DNA of 64,000 nt from Cydia pomonella (GCF_033807575.1 NC_084725.1:11195001-11259000), one strand, 5' to 3'; positions 30,619 through 41,499 are shown, counted from the stretch's first letter. Numbers and translations are program-made. The notes: generated by a model from the letters alone, not told the origin.

Positions 30619-30621
30619 TAA

Positions 30622-31041
30622 GATTGACCAATTTAGGAACTGGGCAATCTAAACGCGTCGTATGCGATTGTATACATGTACTTACAACACAGTTAATTGA
30701 CTGTGGCTAATCTTTATTGCAAATATCATAAGGTACATGTATGTTCAATGTGTTTTGTGGTTGCAATCAAATTCGCATGTTCGCGGTATTCGTCTGTTGC
30801 AATGCAATCTCGCTTCGTAAGGTGTTGTTCACATAAAAAAAAAAAACGAGTTCATAAAGAATAGGCCCGATTCAAAGAATGAGATAAATAACGATAAGTT
30901 CTGATTTAGATAATTTCTCATTTAGATACCTATCGTTTGTATGTCGTGTAATTGACAAAAGCAGCTCAATTCGGGCAACCAATGTCTTTGTCTATCAAAA
31001 TGTAGTCAACGTAGCTATTTTAGGCATTACATTTGTATAAA
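30622..31041. other. Unassigned stretch
   Basis: No ORF or repeat. An A-run sits at about 30836-30846. Confidence 0.4.
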
Positions 31042-31273
31042 GGCTCCTCTACACGATGGCCCAGCGCTAGACCAGCGAGATGGCCATGCGATGGTTGAGG
31101 GCACGCACTATGGAATGGGCCCACTACCTTAGGTGTGCGGACGAAAAACCGACACCGTGGCCATCCCATCGCCATCCCGCCGCGCCATGAGCCATCCGAC
31201 ACCACTACCAGTACCCTCTACACGCCGACCCATCTTAATGGGTCAGTATGATGGCCCGTCGTGTAGAGGAGCC
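31042..31273. mobile_element. Terminal-inverted-repeat element (family T1)
   Basis: GGCTCCTCTACACGATGGCC at the left is inverted at the right (GGCCCGTCGTGTAGAGGAGC). The interior (GAGATGGCCATGCGATGGTT; GGACGAAAAACCGACACCGT) recurs at 48956-49185. Target duplication is unclear. Confidence 0.65.
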
Positions 31274-31408
31274 ATAAGAATCGATGAAGCTATCAGTGGC
31301 CTCATCTCAGTTTTTGCAAAATATTTGGCTAACCTAGCTCAATCTGTGTGAAACAACAGGCACATTTACGGAATAAAACAAGGGTGACCACGTTGTTTCT
31401 CGTCGTGA

Positions 31409-31815
31409 GACTCTTTTTACAAGATTTTATTTAACTTGTAATGTTTATAGTCACATATACGTAGGTATATTTTCGTCGTCAAATCTTGCAAGCTAAATTA
31501 GACCCGCTTCCCGTTATTAGATTGAGCTGAACTTTTTTAATTTATTTCAAAAAGTATGGTACATTTTAAACTTATATTAGGTTCGCCAAACTTACGTTTA
31601 ACGGCGAAATGAGGCATATCAATATCACATAATACATATTTAAATTGGATGATAATGCAATATTATGTTTATCTGTTGATGGATACAGGAGGTGGATAAA
31701 GAACCCTATGATAAAACAACGCAACATGTGATTGGGTTTGTTAGAATTGTCTCAATGGATAGTAGTTGCCTGTTGAAAGAAAATTACAATCAGCCATTAA
31801 AGCTTGTCTATATCT
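31409..31815 (+). repeat. Dispersed repeat family B
   Basis: Has TTTTACAAGATTTTATTTAA, CCCGCTTCCCGTTATTAGAT, GGATACAGGAGGTGG and TTAGAATTGTCTCAATGGAT in family order, with about 100 bp of extra sequence near 31530-31640. The 90-codon ORF at 31692-31964 begins in the repeat and is not a gene. Confidence 0.6.
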
Positions 31816-32412
31816 ACTTGGCCTGCAACCCTACGTTTCCCGGCCTCTATATAGTAATGTACTATTCCTTATCTGAGTGCTTTCCCGGTTACATTCCCAA
31901 AAAGCCTGGGTCGGCTGAATTTATGAATAACTATATACTAAAATATTGCTATATTCACATTTAAAACCAGTTATTTTAAAAATAAAATTTATTGTGTTAG
32001 AAAACTATTTTACGAGCACATGCACTGTATTGTAGCATCCATGTTGACTTTTTGTGACAAAGTACAGTCTTGAGAAAAAAGACTGTCCTGTTTAATTGTA
32101 CTAAGTCTTGTCACAATGGCACACTGACATTTGGCCTACTGCACCACATAAGTGTTTACATTCGAAGTGTTTACAAATATTTCATGACGGCTTGTGCAAA
32201 ACTACACCTTACCCGCGTAATAATAAGAGCTAGGTATAGTAACTAAGGATCTATCGATGTTCAATAGTGTTTGCTTATTTGCTTACACTTGAGTTGAAAT
32301 GTTAGTAAATAAGCGACAATTTTGCAAACTACGCATAAATATCTAATGCCTATAGTGAATATTGGTGTTCTATTGGGTCATGTACTTTAGTTTTGCATTT
32401 AACGCTCAAAGG
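31816..32412. other. Unassigned stretch
   Basis: No supported feature. Sequence following family B is unrelated to the other copies' flanks. Confidence 0.4.
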
Positions 32413-32518
32413 TATAGTTCGTGTCATCCACGATGACGCGCAGATTTGCCAAATCTAACCTTTAATAACATCACAATACGTTACAAGGCACGCGTCTTCG
32501 TGAATGACACGATCTATA
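32413..32518 (+). mobile_element. Family E palindromic MITE, complete
   Basis: TATAGTTCGTGTCATCCACG ... CTTCGTGAATGACACGATCT. The outer 20 bp are imperfectly inverse. The best copy of the family in the window. Confidence 0.65.
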
Positions 32519-33270
32519 TTTAAAATGTGTCATTTTTAACAGAAAGTTTGATGCAAATTGTCCAGTTGAATATGGAAAAAGCCCAATATGAAGAGAGGGA
32601 AAAAAATCAAAGTGTAGTGACTAGGCCAAGTGGGGCATTATTTAAAGAGCTTAAATTGTACATTACAACATATTTTTTCCTTTTTTTATAATGAATATAT
32701 TGATTTATGAAATAAAATGTGGAATTAAATACCATTCATCACCCCATCTCCGAAATGTTATGAATGTTATGAAATTTTTACATAATATTAACATTACTAT
32801 AAATGTGTCAGGATACTCAGGGTAAATATAAACAGACCTCTATCTTGGTAACTTGTATTTCATTAACGAAAAGTCACGATCGTTTCCGAATTTAGTTTGC
32901 AATTTAACCAACTTTACGTGTGTTTATTACACTTGAAATTTCTATGAGATGACAATATAGACAACTTAAAAAACAAATAAAAGAACAACTAGAAGGTCTA
33001 TGATTCTTAATCGGTATGTTAAGTAAATTACATTGTGCTTCAAATCCATTTGTATATGTGACTGTTTGTCACTGTGTGTATAAATTAAAAAAAACTTTTG
33101 AAATCGGTTCACATAATACAGAATTATGTTCGAAAAACCAACATACGTGCAAACATCGCGCAAATTAGTTAAACAATTTGCCGATACATGGCGCTGTTCA
33201 CAATAATACTTAGTATAGGTACTTCTGATCAAGTCTTTCGCCTTTATAGTTAGACGAGACAATTCGTAAT
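32519..33270. other. Unassigned AT-rich stretch
   Basis: The minus ORF at 32966-33292 (108 codons) is low-complexity hydrophobic/basic with no motif, and runs into a family A fragment, so it is probably not coding. Confidence 0.4.
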
Positions 33271-33326
33271 TTGTACGGAACCCTCGGTGCAAGAGTAAAA
33301 CGAACTCGCACTTGACCTTTTTTTTT
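33271..33326 (+). repeat. Family A-like right end
   Basis: TTGTACGGAACCCTCGGTGC then CGAACTCGCACTTGACC and a T-run, matching the right end of family A with changes. Confidence 0.5.
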
Positions 33327-33708
33327 AATTGTTTCGGTTACAATGACACCTTAGAATATAAACATAAACAATCATTAGCACTTACTATGCAATGCTAAAA
33401 ATCAATTAACATTGGTATGGAAAGTGGAACCATCATTGTTAAGATCAATTCCTCAGTGTCTTTTACCTGTTATATTATTTTTGTGACTGTTTGTTTATCT
33501 TAAATTTTAACGTGAAATGATTTGACGTCAATATTTTGGTCGAGACTTATCCTCACAATATTCCTATTTTAGGGAGTTCCTATTCCTAGTGACAGTAATG
33601 ACGTAAGCATATCACTATAAGTTAAGTAATTGCTGATGTTTTTTTTTACATTAACTTTGAACATTGTATTGAGAGATAAATAAACTAAAACTATAATGTA
33701 TGTAGGTA

Positions 33709-33844
33709 CAGTCGCCATCAGATATCAGTGGAGCGGCCAAAGTGTTCAAAAATATCTGAACACGCACTCTAACGCCTTGACAATAGAGGCGTGTTCAGAT
33801 ATTTGTGAGCACCTTGGCCGCTCCGATATATCTGATGGCGACTG
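33709..33844. mobile_element. Tc1/mariner-like MITE, near-perfect palindrome
   Basis: CAGTCGCCATCAGATATC ... GATATATCTGATGGCGACTG with TA on both sides (33707-33708; 33845-33846). The arms extend through GGAGCGGCCAA and AAATATCTGAACACGC almost to the centre. 136 bp, non-coding. Confidence 0.8.
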
Positions 33845-33849
33845 TACAT

Positions 33850-34673
33850 AGTTGTAGATCGCTTTACCTAATGTTTGCCACTTTTTGGGGATAGGTATAA
33901 CTAATACTTGACGGTTTCAGACAGACAGACAGAAGTCACTACCCAGTAGGCTATTTTATTTTTATTTTAATCTTCATGGCTATGGAAGGTAGAGGCAAGG
34001 AACAGAAACTCCTTAAGCAGAATTGTTGCAAAACTGTCCAGCCGACAGCTATAAATAATAGTTCCAAATCTCTCCAGAGTAGCGCTAGAGTAGCTAAGAA
34101 CCTAGGCGTTATTGACGGGGTGAAGTGCGCTGTCTATGATTAGATTTTTTTCTCAAGTATTCTAGGTATTGTAGCGCCACCTATTTATGGTTTTTTGTCG
34201 GACACTTTTAGGTATATGGAGATTTTTAAATCATTTTATTCTCATAAGACACGGTACATAGGTGTGACATCAGAATAGTAATAGTAGTTAGTTTCGCTCT
34301 TGATATCCATTTGTGTCAGTTGAATATAACCATAATGTAGTTAACTTAATAACTAACCATGCAAAGTTAATTATAATTATTCTAATTAGCCTTCAGGGTC
34401 TGCAAAGACGGGCCAACTTTTTATAGGTTTCCATAATGAGTTGACCCCCTTTACTGCTCCTGTGGGCAATTATCTATTAAATATTTTATTTTTTGCCTCT
34501 ACCTTCCATATTCATTGTGACTTAAATCTATCATTTAAGGGCTCCACAGACCTTGCAATAAATTGCACGCGGTTTACAACCCTTTGGCGACTAAGTAAGT
34601 GCATTCAATTGTTCTATATTTTTGGCGAACCGCGAGTTCTTAGTTCGAGGCGAACTACTAGAGTCAAACAGAT
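33850..34673. other. Unassigned stretch
   Basis: An 84-codon plus ORF at 34441-34695 lacks any recognisable motif. No repeats were resolved. Confidence 0.4.
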
Positions 34674-34748
34674 AAGTTGGCAGCGATTTCAATAGCCCAG
34701 ACGGTGCACGGGTTATTGTAAACGTCAAACTTCTATGAAATTATGACA
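34674..34748 (+). mobile_element. Half copy of palindromic MITE family P4
   Basis: AAGTTGGCAGCGATTTCAAT, AGCCCAGACGGTG and AACGTCAAACTTCTATGAAA match the left arm of 27347-27469; the right arm is missing. Confidence 0.6.
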
Positions 34749-34772
34749 ACAAAAATAATTTTGACCCAGGTA

Positions 34773-34907
34773 CAGTCAAGTGCAAAAATATGGGTGTACA
34801 CATCTTACTCGAAAATATGTTCCATAGTATCTTATTTCAGTGTAAATAAGAGCGTAGTACCATATTTATGAGACGATTCTTTCGATACATATTTTTGCAG
34901 TTGACTG
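34773..34907. mobile_element. Tc1/mariner-like MITE
   Basis: CAGTCAAGTGCAAAAATATG ... CATATTTTTGCAGTTGACTG, preceded by TA (34771-34772) and followed by TG, probably a mutated TA. 135 bp. Confidence 0.7.
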
Positions 34908-35294
34908 TGCCTACTCGTAATGTTTATGTATTCTAAATGGCTAAATACGTGGGTTTAGATTCGCATTGATATGTAAACTAATCATTCTATTGGCGCCAAG
35001 ATACCTATGTATTTGACGTGCTTAAAAAATTAATGAACATATACTTGATAGATTTGTCTCCAAGTTTTACGATATTTATTGAACACAATTGATATGCAGA
35101 CGACGTATTGTCAATAAAATCTCATCAATACGAGAACAATGAAATTGATGGGGTACTATTTTTAATTGTTGACAGTTGCGTAAATAATATTTTGTGTAGT
35201 GTATATGTAGGTACTTAATAATATTTTTGAGAAAACGTTTTGTCACTCTGTAGTTGAATATTTGGGCGTAACTCTTCTTTAGGTATTTACATTT
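34908..35294. other. Unassigned AT-rich stretch
   Basis: No signal found. Confidence 0.4.
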
Positions 35295-35610
35295 ATAGCG
35301 AGGCTCGGAAACCGGTTAAATTTTGCAAACTGTTATCATGTACTTGGCGCAAAACATTTCGGTTTCGTTCGTAAAACCGGTATTTTTAAACCGGTTTTTA
35401 GGAGAACATTTCCATAAAGTTTTTGACAGATAACTGGTTTAGAACAATAAAAACCGGTTCTACCTATGTCGGTGTATTTGTTTACGCAGCAAACCACCAG
35501 GCCGGCCGTCCATCTCATCGCTCGTCAAAAAAATTTTGTTTAGTTACAATAGAATAATAAACCGGTATTTACTGCTATTTGAAATCCGGTTCCGCGTCTT
35601 GATTTATAGG
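35295..35610. repeat. Cluster of ACCGGT motifs, possible decayed element
   Basis: About seven ACCGGT/AACCGGTT occurrences in 300 bp (for example GGAAACCGGTTAAAT at the left and AAATCCGGTTCCGCG at the right). The left edge resembles the end of the hAT-like element at 36952, so this may be a degenerate relative. Confidence 0.35.
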
Positions 35611-35824
35611 TTATACTTATATATTTTTAATTGCTGGGAATCTTTTTTTCTCCAATACGGCTGGACATATGTGGAGAATTATTATTTTTTGAATAGGTAT
35701 TCTTCCCAATCCCGTTGTCATCAGGTGATCAGGTCAGGATATGATGATGGGAGACGGGATTCTAGAGAAATCGAAGGAACTCTTCTAAAATGCGATACCT
35801 ATAGACCTTTTTTTATTTTTTATC

Positions 35825-36195
35825 TGTGAAAGATTATTTTACAAGCTATTTTTAACTTGCAATATTCCTATGTATGTTTTAAAATTTTTCATGCTAAATT
35901 TGACCTACTTCCCGGTTTACGATGAAGCTGAAAATTTGCATACATATTGCTACTTCCCGGTTTACGATGAAGCTGAAAATTTGCATACATATATAAGTCG
36001 GGTGACAATGTAATATTATGGTACCATCGAGCTGATCTGAAGATGGTAACAGGAGGTGGCCATAGGAACTCATTGGTAAAATAACGCAACCTATTTGTGT
36101 TTAGGGCTTTTAGAATTGTCTCGATGAGTATTATTTGCATGTCGAAAGAAAAGTATAGTTAGCGATAAAAGCTTATATTAAAAATGTCATTTTTG
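35825..36195 (+). repeat. Dispersed repeat family B with short duplication
   Basis: The block CTACTTCCCGGTTTACGATG...GCATACATAT occurs twice in a row (about 35908-35946 and 35949-35992). The rest follows family order to GCGATAAAAGCTTATAT. Confidence 0.65.
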
Positions 36196-36509
36196 CAAAA
36201 AAATATTTATAATTTTGGATAGGAGAATTCATTCTATTAAGTCCCAATATTACTACACATTTAAGTATTAAGAGAGACTAATTATCCGTAAATATAACAA
36301 AAAGTGAATGTGAGCTTATAAAATATTCGCAAAGGTCTTGAGATTGAAAGCTAGACTTTTGCAATCGACGCCGAAAGGGCTTAGGCAATGGCTGTATAAC
36401 CTAGATTCTACGGGACCGGTCAATAGGTACCGTGTTTTATTAGTTAAGGTCTAACAAGGCTGTGGATGTTTGTTTATTCGTATGGCACTTACAGCGTTTA
36501 ATAATATTA
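36196..36509. other. Unassigned stretch
   Basis: No signal found. Confidence 0.4.
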
Positions 36510-36830
36510 TCAATTTCGTCGTTTCAGCGAACGGTCTCATAGCGAAGAGTCTCGACCAACACATTGAGAGACTCTCGCTAGGTGGTTGGATCAAGGGTCA
36601 GATGCAGAAGGCGGTGATCTTGGACACGGCGCGGATAGTCCGTCGGATCCTCTCTCTGCGGCCCTGACCACCGGCAGCTTGGGCCTTGCCCCGCTGCTGG
36701 CGGCACCCTAGGTTAGGTTTTTTATAATGTGTTTATATCTTTTGTGTTCTTATATTTTACTTTTATATACCTACATGTTGTAAAAAACCTAACGTAAGAG
36801 AAAAAATGAAATAAAGGAAATATTATCAAT
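36510..36830 (+). pseudogene. LINE 3' end with VVSANGLI tail, copy 1
   Basis: The last about 50 codons of an element protein (VVSANGLIAKSLDQHIERLS, then QMQKAVILDTARIVRRIL) are followed by a 3' UTR (CCTAGGTTAGGTTTTTTATA) and an A-rich end (AAATGAAATAAAGGAAAT). It is homologous to 61240-61680 (-) over protein and UTR. I recall such tails downstream of a PD-(D/E)XK-type endonuclease in R2/R4-like elements; that assignment is tentative. Confidence 0.6.
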
Positions 36831-36951
36831 TATAATAAGTACAATTTCAAAATCAATCATCCATTGGGTTGCGTTTGTATTAGGTGGGTGAAGGTTTAGG
36901 TCCTCTCCGACAAGTTTCTGTACCGGGCAATTATGTCTAATGTGGTGTATG

Positions 36952-37156
36952 CAGGGATCGGAACCGGTTTTTTGCAAAAACTTCGAAATAATCATATATT
37001 TTGGTTTATTTTATACTCCAAAATGTGTAACTCAATTGTGTTTTTAGATAACGAATTCGTATTATTAGATTGCCTAGTTAAAAATGTAATAATTAACAAA
37101 TAACGAAAAAATACCGTTTTCGTTCCCATACAAAAAATACCGGTTTCCGATCCCTG
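36952..37156. mobile_element. hAT-like MITE
   Basis: CAGGGATCGGAACCGG ... CCGGTTTCCGATCCCTG terminal inverted repeats. The flanking octamers GGTGTATG and GTGTATAG are similar but not identical. The 205-bp interior is non-coding and AT-rich. Confidence 0.65.
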
Positions 37157-38078
37157 GTGTATAGTCTGCACTGGGCCTCCGCGGTCGCATGCTGGTGAGT
37201 CTCACCACACTGAGAAAAAAAAAACATTAAAAACAATTGAAATTGCATTGACGTTTAATGCTTTAAACAGTTCCATTTGAGCCTATCGTCGAACAAAACA
37301 GTAAATTTTACTGTTCCGAAAAGTCAGTAAATTTTACTGTTTTTAGTAGCTAAAATGTAGCGACTGTTCGTTTATTATTATCGTTTTTCAAATATTTGTT
37401 AATATTGTATAGTTAATTATAAGTTAATGTTAATCTTAATGGAAATCACTTTAATGTGTACTCGATGGATCATATTTTTTTAGTGAACTTAAACAAGTAG
37501 GGATGTTATAATGAAGTTATCCGACTTGAATTATAGTCAAAATAAAAAAGTTTATCAAAGTGGTTTGTTTACTCCTGTGCAAAGTCTAACAGACGTACAG
37601 AAACATGTTAAAATTATATAGATAGTTTACAGTTATCTTGGGTGCTTTAAGAGTCACGCGAACCCCGCCGCCGCCGCACTGTCGGCGGTATCAGCCGAAA
37701 AGAGGACATTCGTACTTTTCTTTGAAAAAAATTTTTTTTAATGTTATTCGATGGAGAATTGTATAAAAAACAATAAAAGTGGTATTTTTTTTTAAACGAG
37801 GCAAATGGAAAGCAGAAATAATTAAAATTTGTTTTTTTTTTTTTTGTATGGAACCCAAAAATAGGGATCTTGTTTCTCGGAAACTATTATCGAACCCGTC
37901 TTTTAACTTTCAGGACTTAAATTTACTACTTTTAAAGAATACGTAATGATAAGCGAAAAGATATAGGAAATCTTAATTCGACCATTACAGTCGACGAGTA
38001 GAAAAAAAAAATGAAATATTTCAAAGCATTTAGAAATATTTAATCGATTAAATCTTACTTAATTTTCATCTCAACTTA
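37157..38078. other. Unassigned AT-rich stretch
   Basis: Contains direct repeats of CAGTAAATTTTACTGTT (about 37300-37340) and several T/A runs. No ORF. Confidence 0.45.
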
Positions 38079-38250
38079 AACGGTGTCGAAAAATTTGTCA
38101 GCCCGCGGACTGGACGCAAGCGGCGCGCGGCGATCAGCTAATCAAGGTCATACATTCGTCGAGCGCAATGTATGAACGACCTTGATTTGCCGCGCGCCGC
38201 TTGCGTCCAGTCCCCAGCCTTAGGAGACGAAACAGGTCGTCGACACCGTT
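38079..38250. mobile_element. GC-rich palindromic MITE
   Basis: The outer ends AACGGTGTCGA and TCGACACCGTT are inverse. The inner arms GGACTGGACGCAAGCGGCGC and GCGCCGCTTGCGTCCAGTCC are perfect over about 25 bp and continue to AATCAAGGTC/GACCTTGATT. 172 bp. Confidence 0.75.
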
Positions 38251-38381
38251 GTGAAACTTGCTAGGCGACCCTATATAGAGCTAGGCTAGGCGCGCCGCGG
38301 TCTAGACATTCTTGCGGTTTGAATTGGCAACCCTAATATACTCACAAATCTCAGTTTCTTCTCAGAGGTTTAGAGAAGGCT

Positions 38382-38479
38382 TACCGCGAACCACGTTCGA
38401 CGTAGTGCCTAGCTGTCACACTTACGTAGGAATGTACAAGTGCGACAGAGTTGCAACATGTCGAACGTGATTCGCGGTA
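38382..38479. mobile_element. Palindromic MITE (family P5)
   Basis: TACCGCGAACCACGTTCGAC and GTCGAACGTGATTCGCGGTA form the ends, with partly paired middle (TAGCTGTCACACTT/AAGTGCGACAGAG). Confidence 0.7.
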
Positions 38480-38554
38480 GACCCTGTGGATAATATGTTA
38501 ATCTCATCATTACTAATATTATGAATGCGAAAGTAATTTTGTCTTCTGTCGCTA

Positions 38555-38967
38555 ATAGTGTTTAATTTATTAAATTAAATTAAAATTAAATTAAAACATT
38601 TATTTCGGACTCTGGTTCCATAATTTGTTAGAATAATACACACAATACACTTACAACTACAACACTGTACAATTTACTTTACAACTAGTGTTAGTGACAT
38701 ACATTACTTAAACCTAAACCTAATATCTCCGGGGAGAGGCGCGCACTGGGGCATGCATCTTATCCCAATAACGCATTATCGGGCAGTCTACCCGTTCAGC
38801 AAGTGAGCTCAAAATGCTGTTGGTGCTACCCAGAACTCTTCGCATCAATGATGATATTCTGGTGCGTAAAATTGCGTGGAACCCCGGCACGCCCGCCGCC
38901 GCGAACATGCCGGACGCACTGCAATAGCGAGGGTGCCCCATCAGCATCCTGAACGCATTGTTGTATT
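38555..38967 (-). pseudogene. 5'-truncated LINE, relative of 21725-22881
   Basis: Minus ORF 38720-38947 has GHPRYCSASGMFAAAG and VDCPIMRYWD, matching LGLPRFCSASGMFA and YDSPVMRHFE near the C-terminus of the 21880-22905 protein. The 3' end at 38560-38600 is again (AAATT)n-like. Only the last about 75 codons and the UTR survive. The truncation near 38967 lies just upstream (on the minus strand) of the conserved N-N-A-F-R motif. Confidence 0.75.
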
Positions 38968-39016
38968 ACGCATTGTTGTTGTAACTTTCAATACATTGAC
39001 TTGAATTTATGATAGT

Positions 39017-39280
39017 TATTACAAGCTTTTATAACTTGCCCTGTTACTCGTAATATGTAAGTTTATTTGTGAGGGTCAAATCCTGAAAGTTTTTGACCCA
39101 CTTCCCGATTTCAGATTGAGCTGAGAATTTGCATATATATGTAAGTCGGGTGACCATGCAATATTATTGTACCATCGAGCTGATCTGATGATGGAGACAG
39201 GATGTGGCCATAGGGAGTAAGGAAAAAAAAAATTAAATACAGTCAGCGATAAAAGCTTGTATCAAAAATATTTTTTTGAC
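39017..39280 (+). repeat. Dispersed repeat family B
   Basis: TTACAAGCTTTTATAACTTG, then CCCACTTCCCGATTTCAGAT and GAGCTGATCTGATGATGG to GCGATAAAAGCTTGTATC. Confidence 0.65.
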
Positions 39281-39486
39281 AATAAACTTATTTTAAAATT
39301 CACCGCTACTTGTGCAATAGGTAATTTATAATCTGTGCCCGGCTGACTGAGACCGAATTGTTTTATGCGATGCGACAGACCCAGCGTTGAACGCACACGA
39401 TCACGGAATGTATGAAAAATGATAATGCGCTTACCGCTGCGTTCACCGCGTAAAACAAAACAATATACGGGCATTAGATTATCTGA

Positions 39487-39673
39487 ACCCCCAGTGTACA
39501 TTTTTTCGACAGCGTGACGTGACGCGTATGTTTGCGTTAAGTCTCATTTTGTATGGGATTTAAAAACAGCGTGCCAAGCGGGACGATTTGGAAACTCGAA
39601 ATCCCATACAAAACGAAACTTAAAGCAAACAAGTACGGCACGTCTCGCTATCGAATACATTTACACTAGGGGT
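39487..39673. mobile_element. Palindromic MITE (family P6)
   Basis: Left arm CCCCCAGTGTACATTTTTTC...AAGTCTCATTTTGTATGGGA and right arm TCCCATACAAAACGAAACTT...TACATTTACACTAGGGG pair over about 70 bp with scattered mismatches. The deletion derivative at 2169-2224 shares the ends. Confidence 0.7.
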
Positions 39674-39690
39674 ACAGATTTAAAATGTAA

Positions 39691-39913
39691 GTTTACAGTA
39701 CATATGGGGCTACTTTATAGCACTAGTGCGAGAAGTAGCATATTACGTTACTGTGTCGAACATTTAAAGGGCCATATGTACTGTAAAACGTTGTACGATA
39801 CATGCGCGAATAGGTAATTCGCAACTCGTGTCGATTTAAAACACTCCCTTCGGTCGTGTTTTAATTTATCGCCACTCGTTTCGAATTTCCTATTTTTCGC
39901 ACTTGTATCGTAA
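39691..39913. mobile_element. Compound palindromic element
   Basis: GTTTACAGTACATATGGGGC (39691) is inverse to GGGCCATATGTACTGTAAAA (39770). Next to it GTACGATACATGCGCGAATA (39793) is inverse to the end ATTTTTCGCACTTGTATCGT (39892), with TTTAAAACACTCCCTTCGG at the centre. Two adjacent foldbacks that may be one family. The CGCACTTGTATCGTA edge is a pattern I recall from moths. Confidence 0.65.
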
Positions 39914-39919
39914 TGTACT

Positions 39920-40290
39920 ATTTCCTACAATTCGTTGAACGCGTGCGTTCAACAACCGCGTGCTTAGAGTTGTCTTGTTTCGATACGTAGGTACTTTTAT
40001 CTTTTGCTGGAATCTTTAGCCAAAAACACTTTCTCATCCACGAGAAGATTAATGTCACAATATTTATCTTTAGCAGGCCATCTTTAACGTGTTCCAAAAG
40101 TGGGTTAGGTACAGGGCTTTTCTGATGTTATCAAATCATCATCTCTGCTAAAAGCTTATTTATATTCTAGTCAAATTTGCGAGTGCCATATTGCGTGATT
40201 TGCGGAATAAATGTGCAAATTGTGAGTATTGAGACGTGACTAGTTGTATAAAATTTTTGGTAGGGCCTGGTCAGACATGGATACATAATA
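39920..40290. other. Unassigned stretch
   Basis: No supported feature. Confidence 0.4.
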
Positions 40291-40292
40291 TG

Positions 40293-40390
40293 TATGATTG
40301 TTGGGGTCGGCAGAGCGCATGTAACTCCTCTGGAGTTGCAGGCGTACATAGGCTACGGAGACTGCTTACCATCAGGCAGGCCGTATGCTA
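40293..40390 (-). mobile_element. SINE-B fragment
   Basis: GGTCGGCAGAGCGCATGTAA through GGAGTTGCAGGCGTACATAG to the CAGGCAGGCCGTATGC edge. Truncated relative to the adjacent full copy. Confidence 0.6.
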
Positions 40391-40439
40391 ATTATATGTA
40401 TTTGTCTATCTTTTATACATTATTATTATTAAGAGCGGT

Positions 40440-40759
40440 ATGGGCATTGTGAATGTCATCTCGCTTTGTGTGGTAGGGCACAGCCAGTGGATGTCATTCC
40501 AGATCTAGAGCAGAGCCCAACTGGGGAAGTACCTCCACCTTACAGAAAACAGCAGCTAAATAACACTAGACCCTGCTCATAGTGTTGTGTTCCTGCCGGT
40601 GAGTAAGGTTGCCAGAGCTGCAGAGGGGGGGCGCGGGTTTAGGGTCGGCAACGCGCATGTAACTCTTCTGGAGTTGCAGGCGTACATAGGCTACGGAGAC
40701 TGCTTACCATCAGGCGGGCCGTATGCTTGTTTGCCACCGACGTAGTATAAAAAAAAAAT
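40440..40759 (-). mobile_element. SINE-B, near full length
   Basis: Relative to the plus-oriented copies, blocks appear in reverse order, from GAATGTCATCTCGCTTTGTG to TTTGCCACCGACGTAGTATA plus an A-run. It contains the GTTGTGTTCCTGCCGGTGAG block shared with 62820-63041. Confidence 0.7.
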
Positions 40760-40874
40760 ATATAAGTAGTAGTATTTAACTATTTATATACCTATATTTA
40801 ATATTATTTGACTTCACGTTAAATTTTTTCCTTATTATTTTTTCCTGCACCAACATACACAATGTCTCTGTTTG

Positions 40875-41158
40875 ACCCAATGGTTGACTGGTAGAGAATG
40901 CCTTTTGGCATTAAGTTTGCCAAAACACTCTTGATCGAACTGGCGTGTTATAACATAGATGACTTTGTCAATAGGAGTGGCTAACCCAACCACACAAAAT
41001 AACCAAGTATCTACCTATTTGTAAAATGTATAAAATGAATAATTTGTGTTGTTTATTGTACATATTGTAAAATGACATGTAAAATACTTAATTTTTATGA
41101 ATAAAGTTCTGAATCTGAATTTGTACATTTTTCTTTATGTGTGCAATAAAGTTAAACA
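40875..41158 (+). mobile_element. SINE (Bm1/HaSE-like tail) split by a LINE end
   Basis: CCAATGGTTGACTGGTAGAG, then AATGCCTTTTGGCATTAAGT, breaks at about 40922. TTGTACATTTTTCTTTATGT plus GTGCAATAAAGTTAAA resumes at 41121. The 'ACTGGTAGAGAATGCC' and 'TGTGCAATAAAGTT' words are typical of lepidopteran SINE bodies as I recall them. The about 198-bp insert ends in ATGAATAAAGTTCTGAATCTGAA, a LINE-3'-end-like sequence with a polyadenylation signal. Confidence 0.55.
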
Positions 41159-41433
41159 ACCGGTTTGGCCTAGTGGGTAGTGACCCTGCCTACGAAGCTG
41201 ATGGTCCCGGGTTCAAATCCTGGTAAGGGCATTTATTCGTGTGATGAGCATGGATATTTGTTCCTGAGTCATGGGTGTTTTCTATGTATTTAAGTATTTA
41301 TAAATATTATATATTATATATATCGTTGTCTAATAAGTACCCTCAACACAAGCCTTATTGAGCTTACTGTGGGACTTAGTCAATTTGTGTAATAATGTCG
41401 TATAATATTATATTTAATATTTAAATAAATAAA
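41158..41433 (+). mobile_element. SINE-A, the most complete copy
   Basis: tRNA-like head with A box TTGGCCTAGTGGGTAGTGAC and B box GGGTTCAAATCC at 41159-41230. The body follows through GTGTGATGAGCATGG, TATTTAAGTATTTATAAATA and ACTGTGGGACTTAGTCAATT, to a tail AATATTTAAATAAATAAATA. RNA polymerase III transcription would be expected for an active copy. Confidence 0.75.
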
Positions 41434-41435
41434 TA

Positions 41436-41468
41436 TGCTTGTTTGCCACCGACGTAGTATTAAAAAAA
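41436..41468 (-). mobile_element. SINE-B end fragment
   Basis: TGCTTGTTTGCCACCGACGT then AGTATTAAAAAAAAG abuts the SINE-A tail. Confidence 0.5.
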
Positions 41469-41499
41469 AGAAAGATTTTATTAGATTTATGTAGGGTGC

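Noticed and set aside
32966..33292. 108-codon minus ORF
   Set aside because: Low-complexity composition, no motif, and it starts within a family A-like fragment.
33709..33844. microRNA precursor
   Set aside because: The stem is a whole-element palindrome with TA flanks and TIR-type ends, typical of a MITE and not of a single miRNA hairpin.
41158..41235. Functional tRNA gene on the plus strand
   Set aside because: tRNA-like boxes belong to the SINE-A head; the acceptor stem does not close and the body follows without a terminator.
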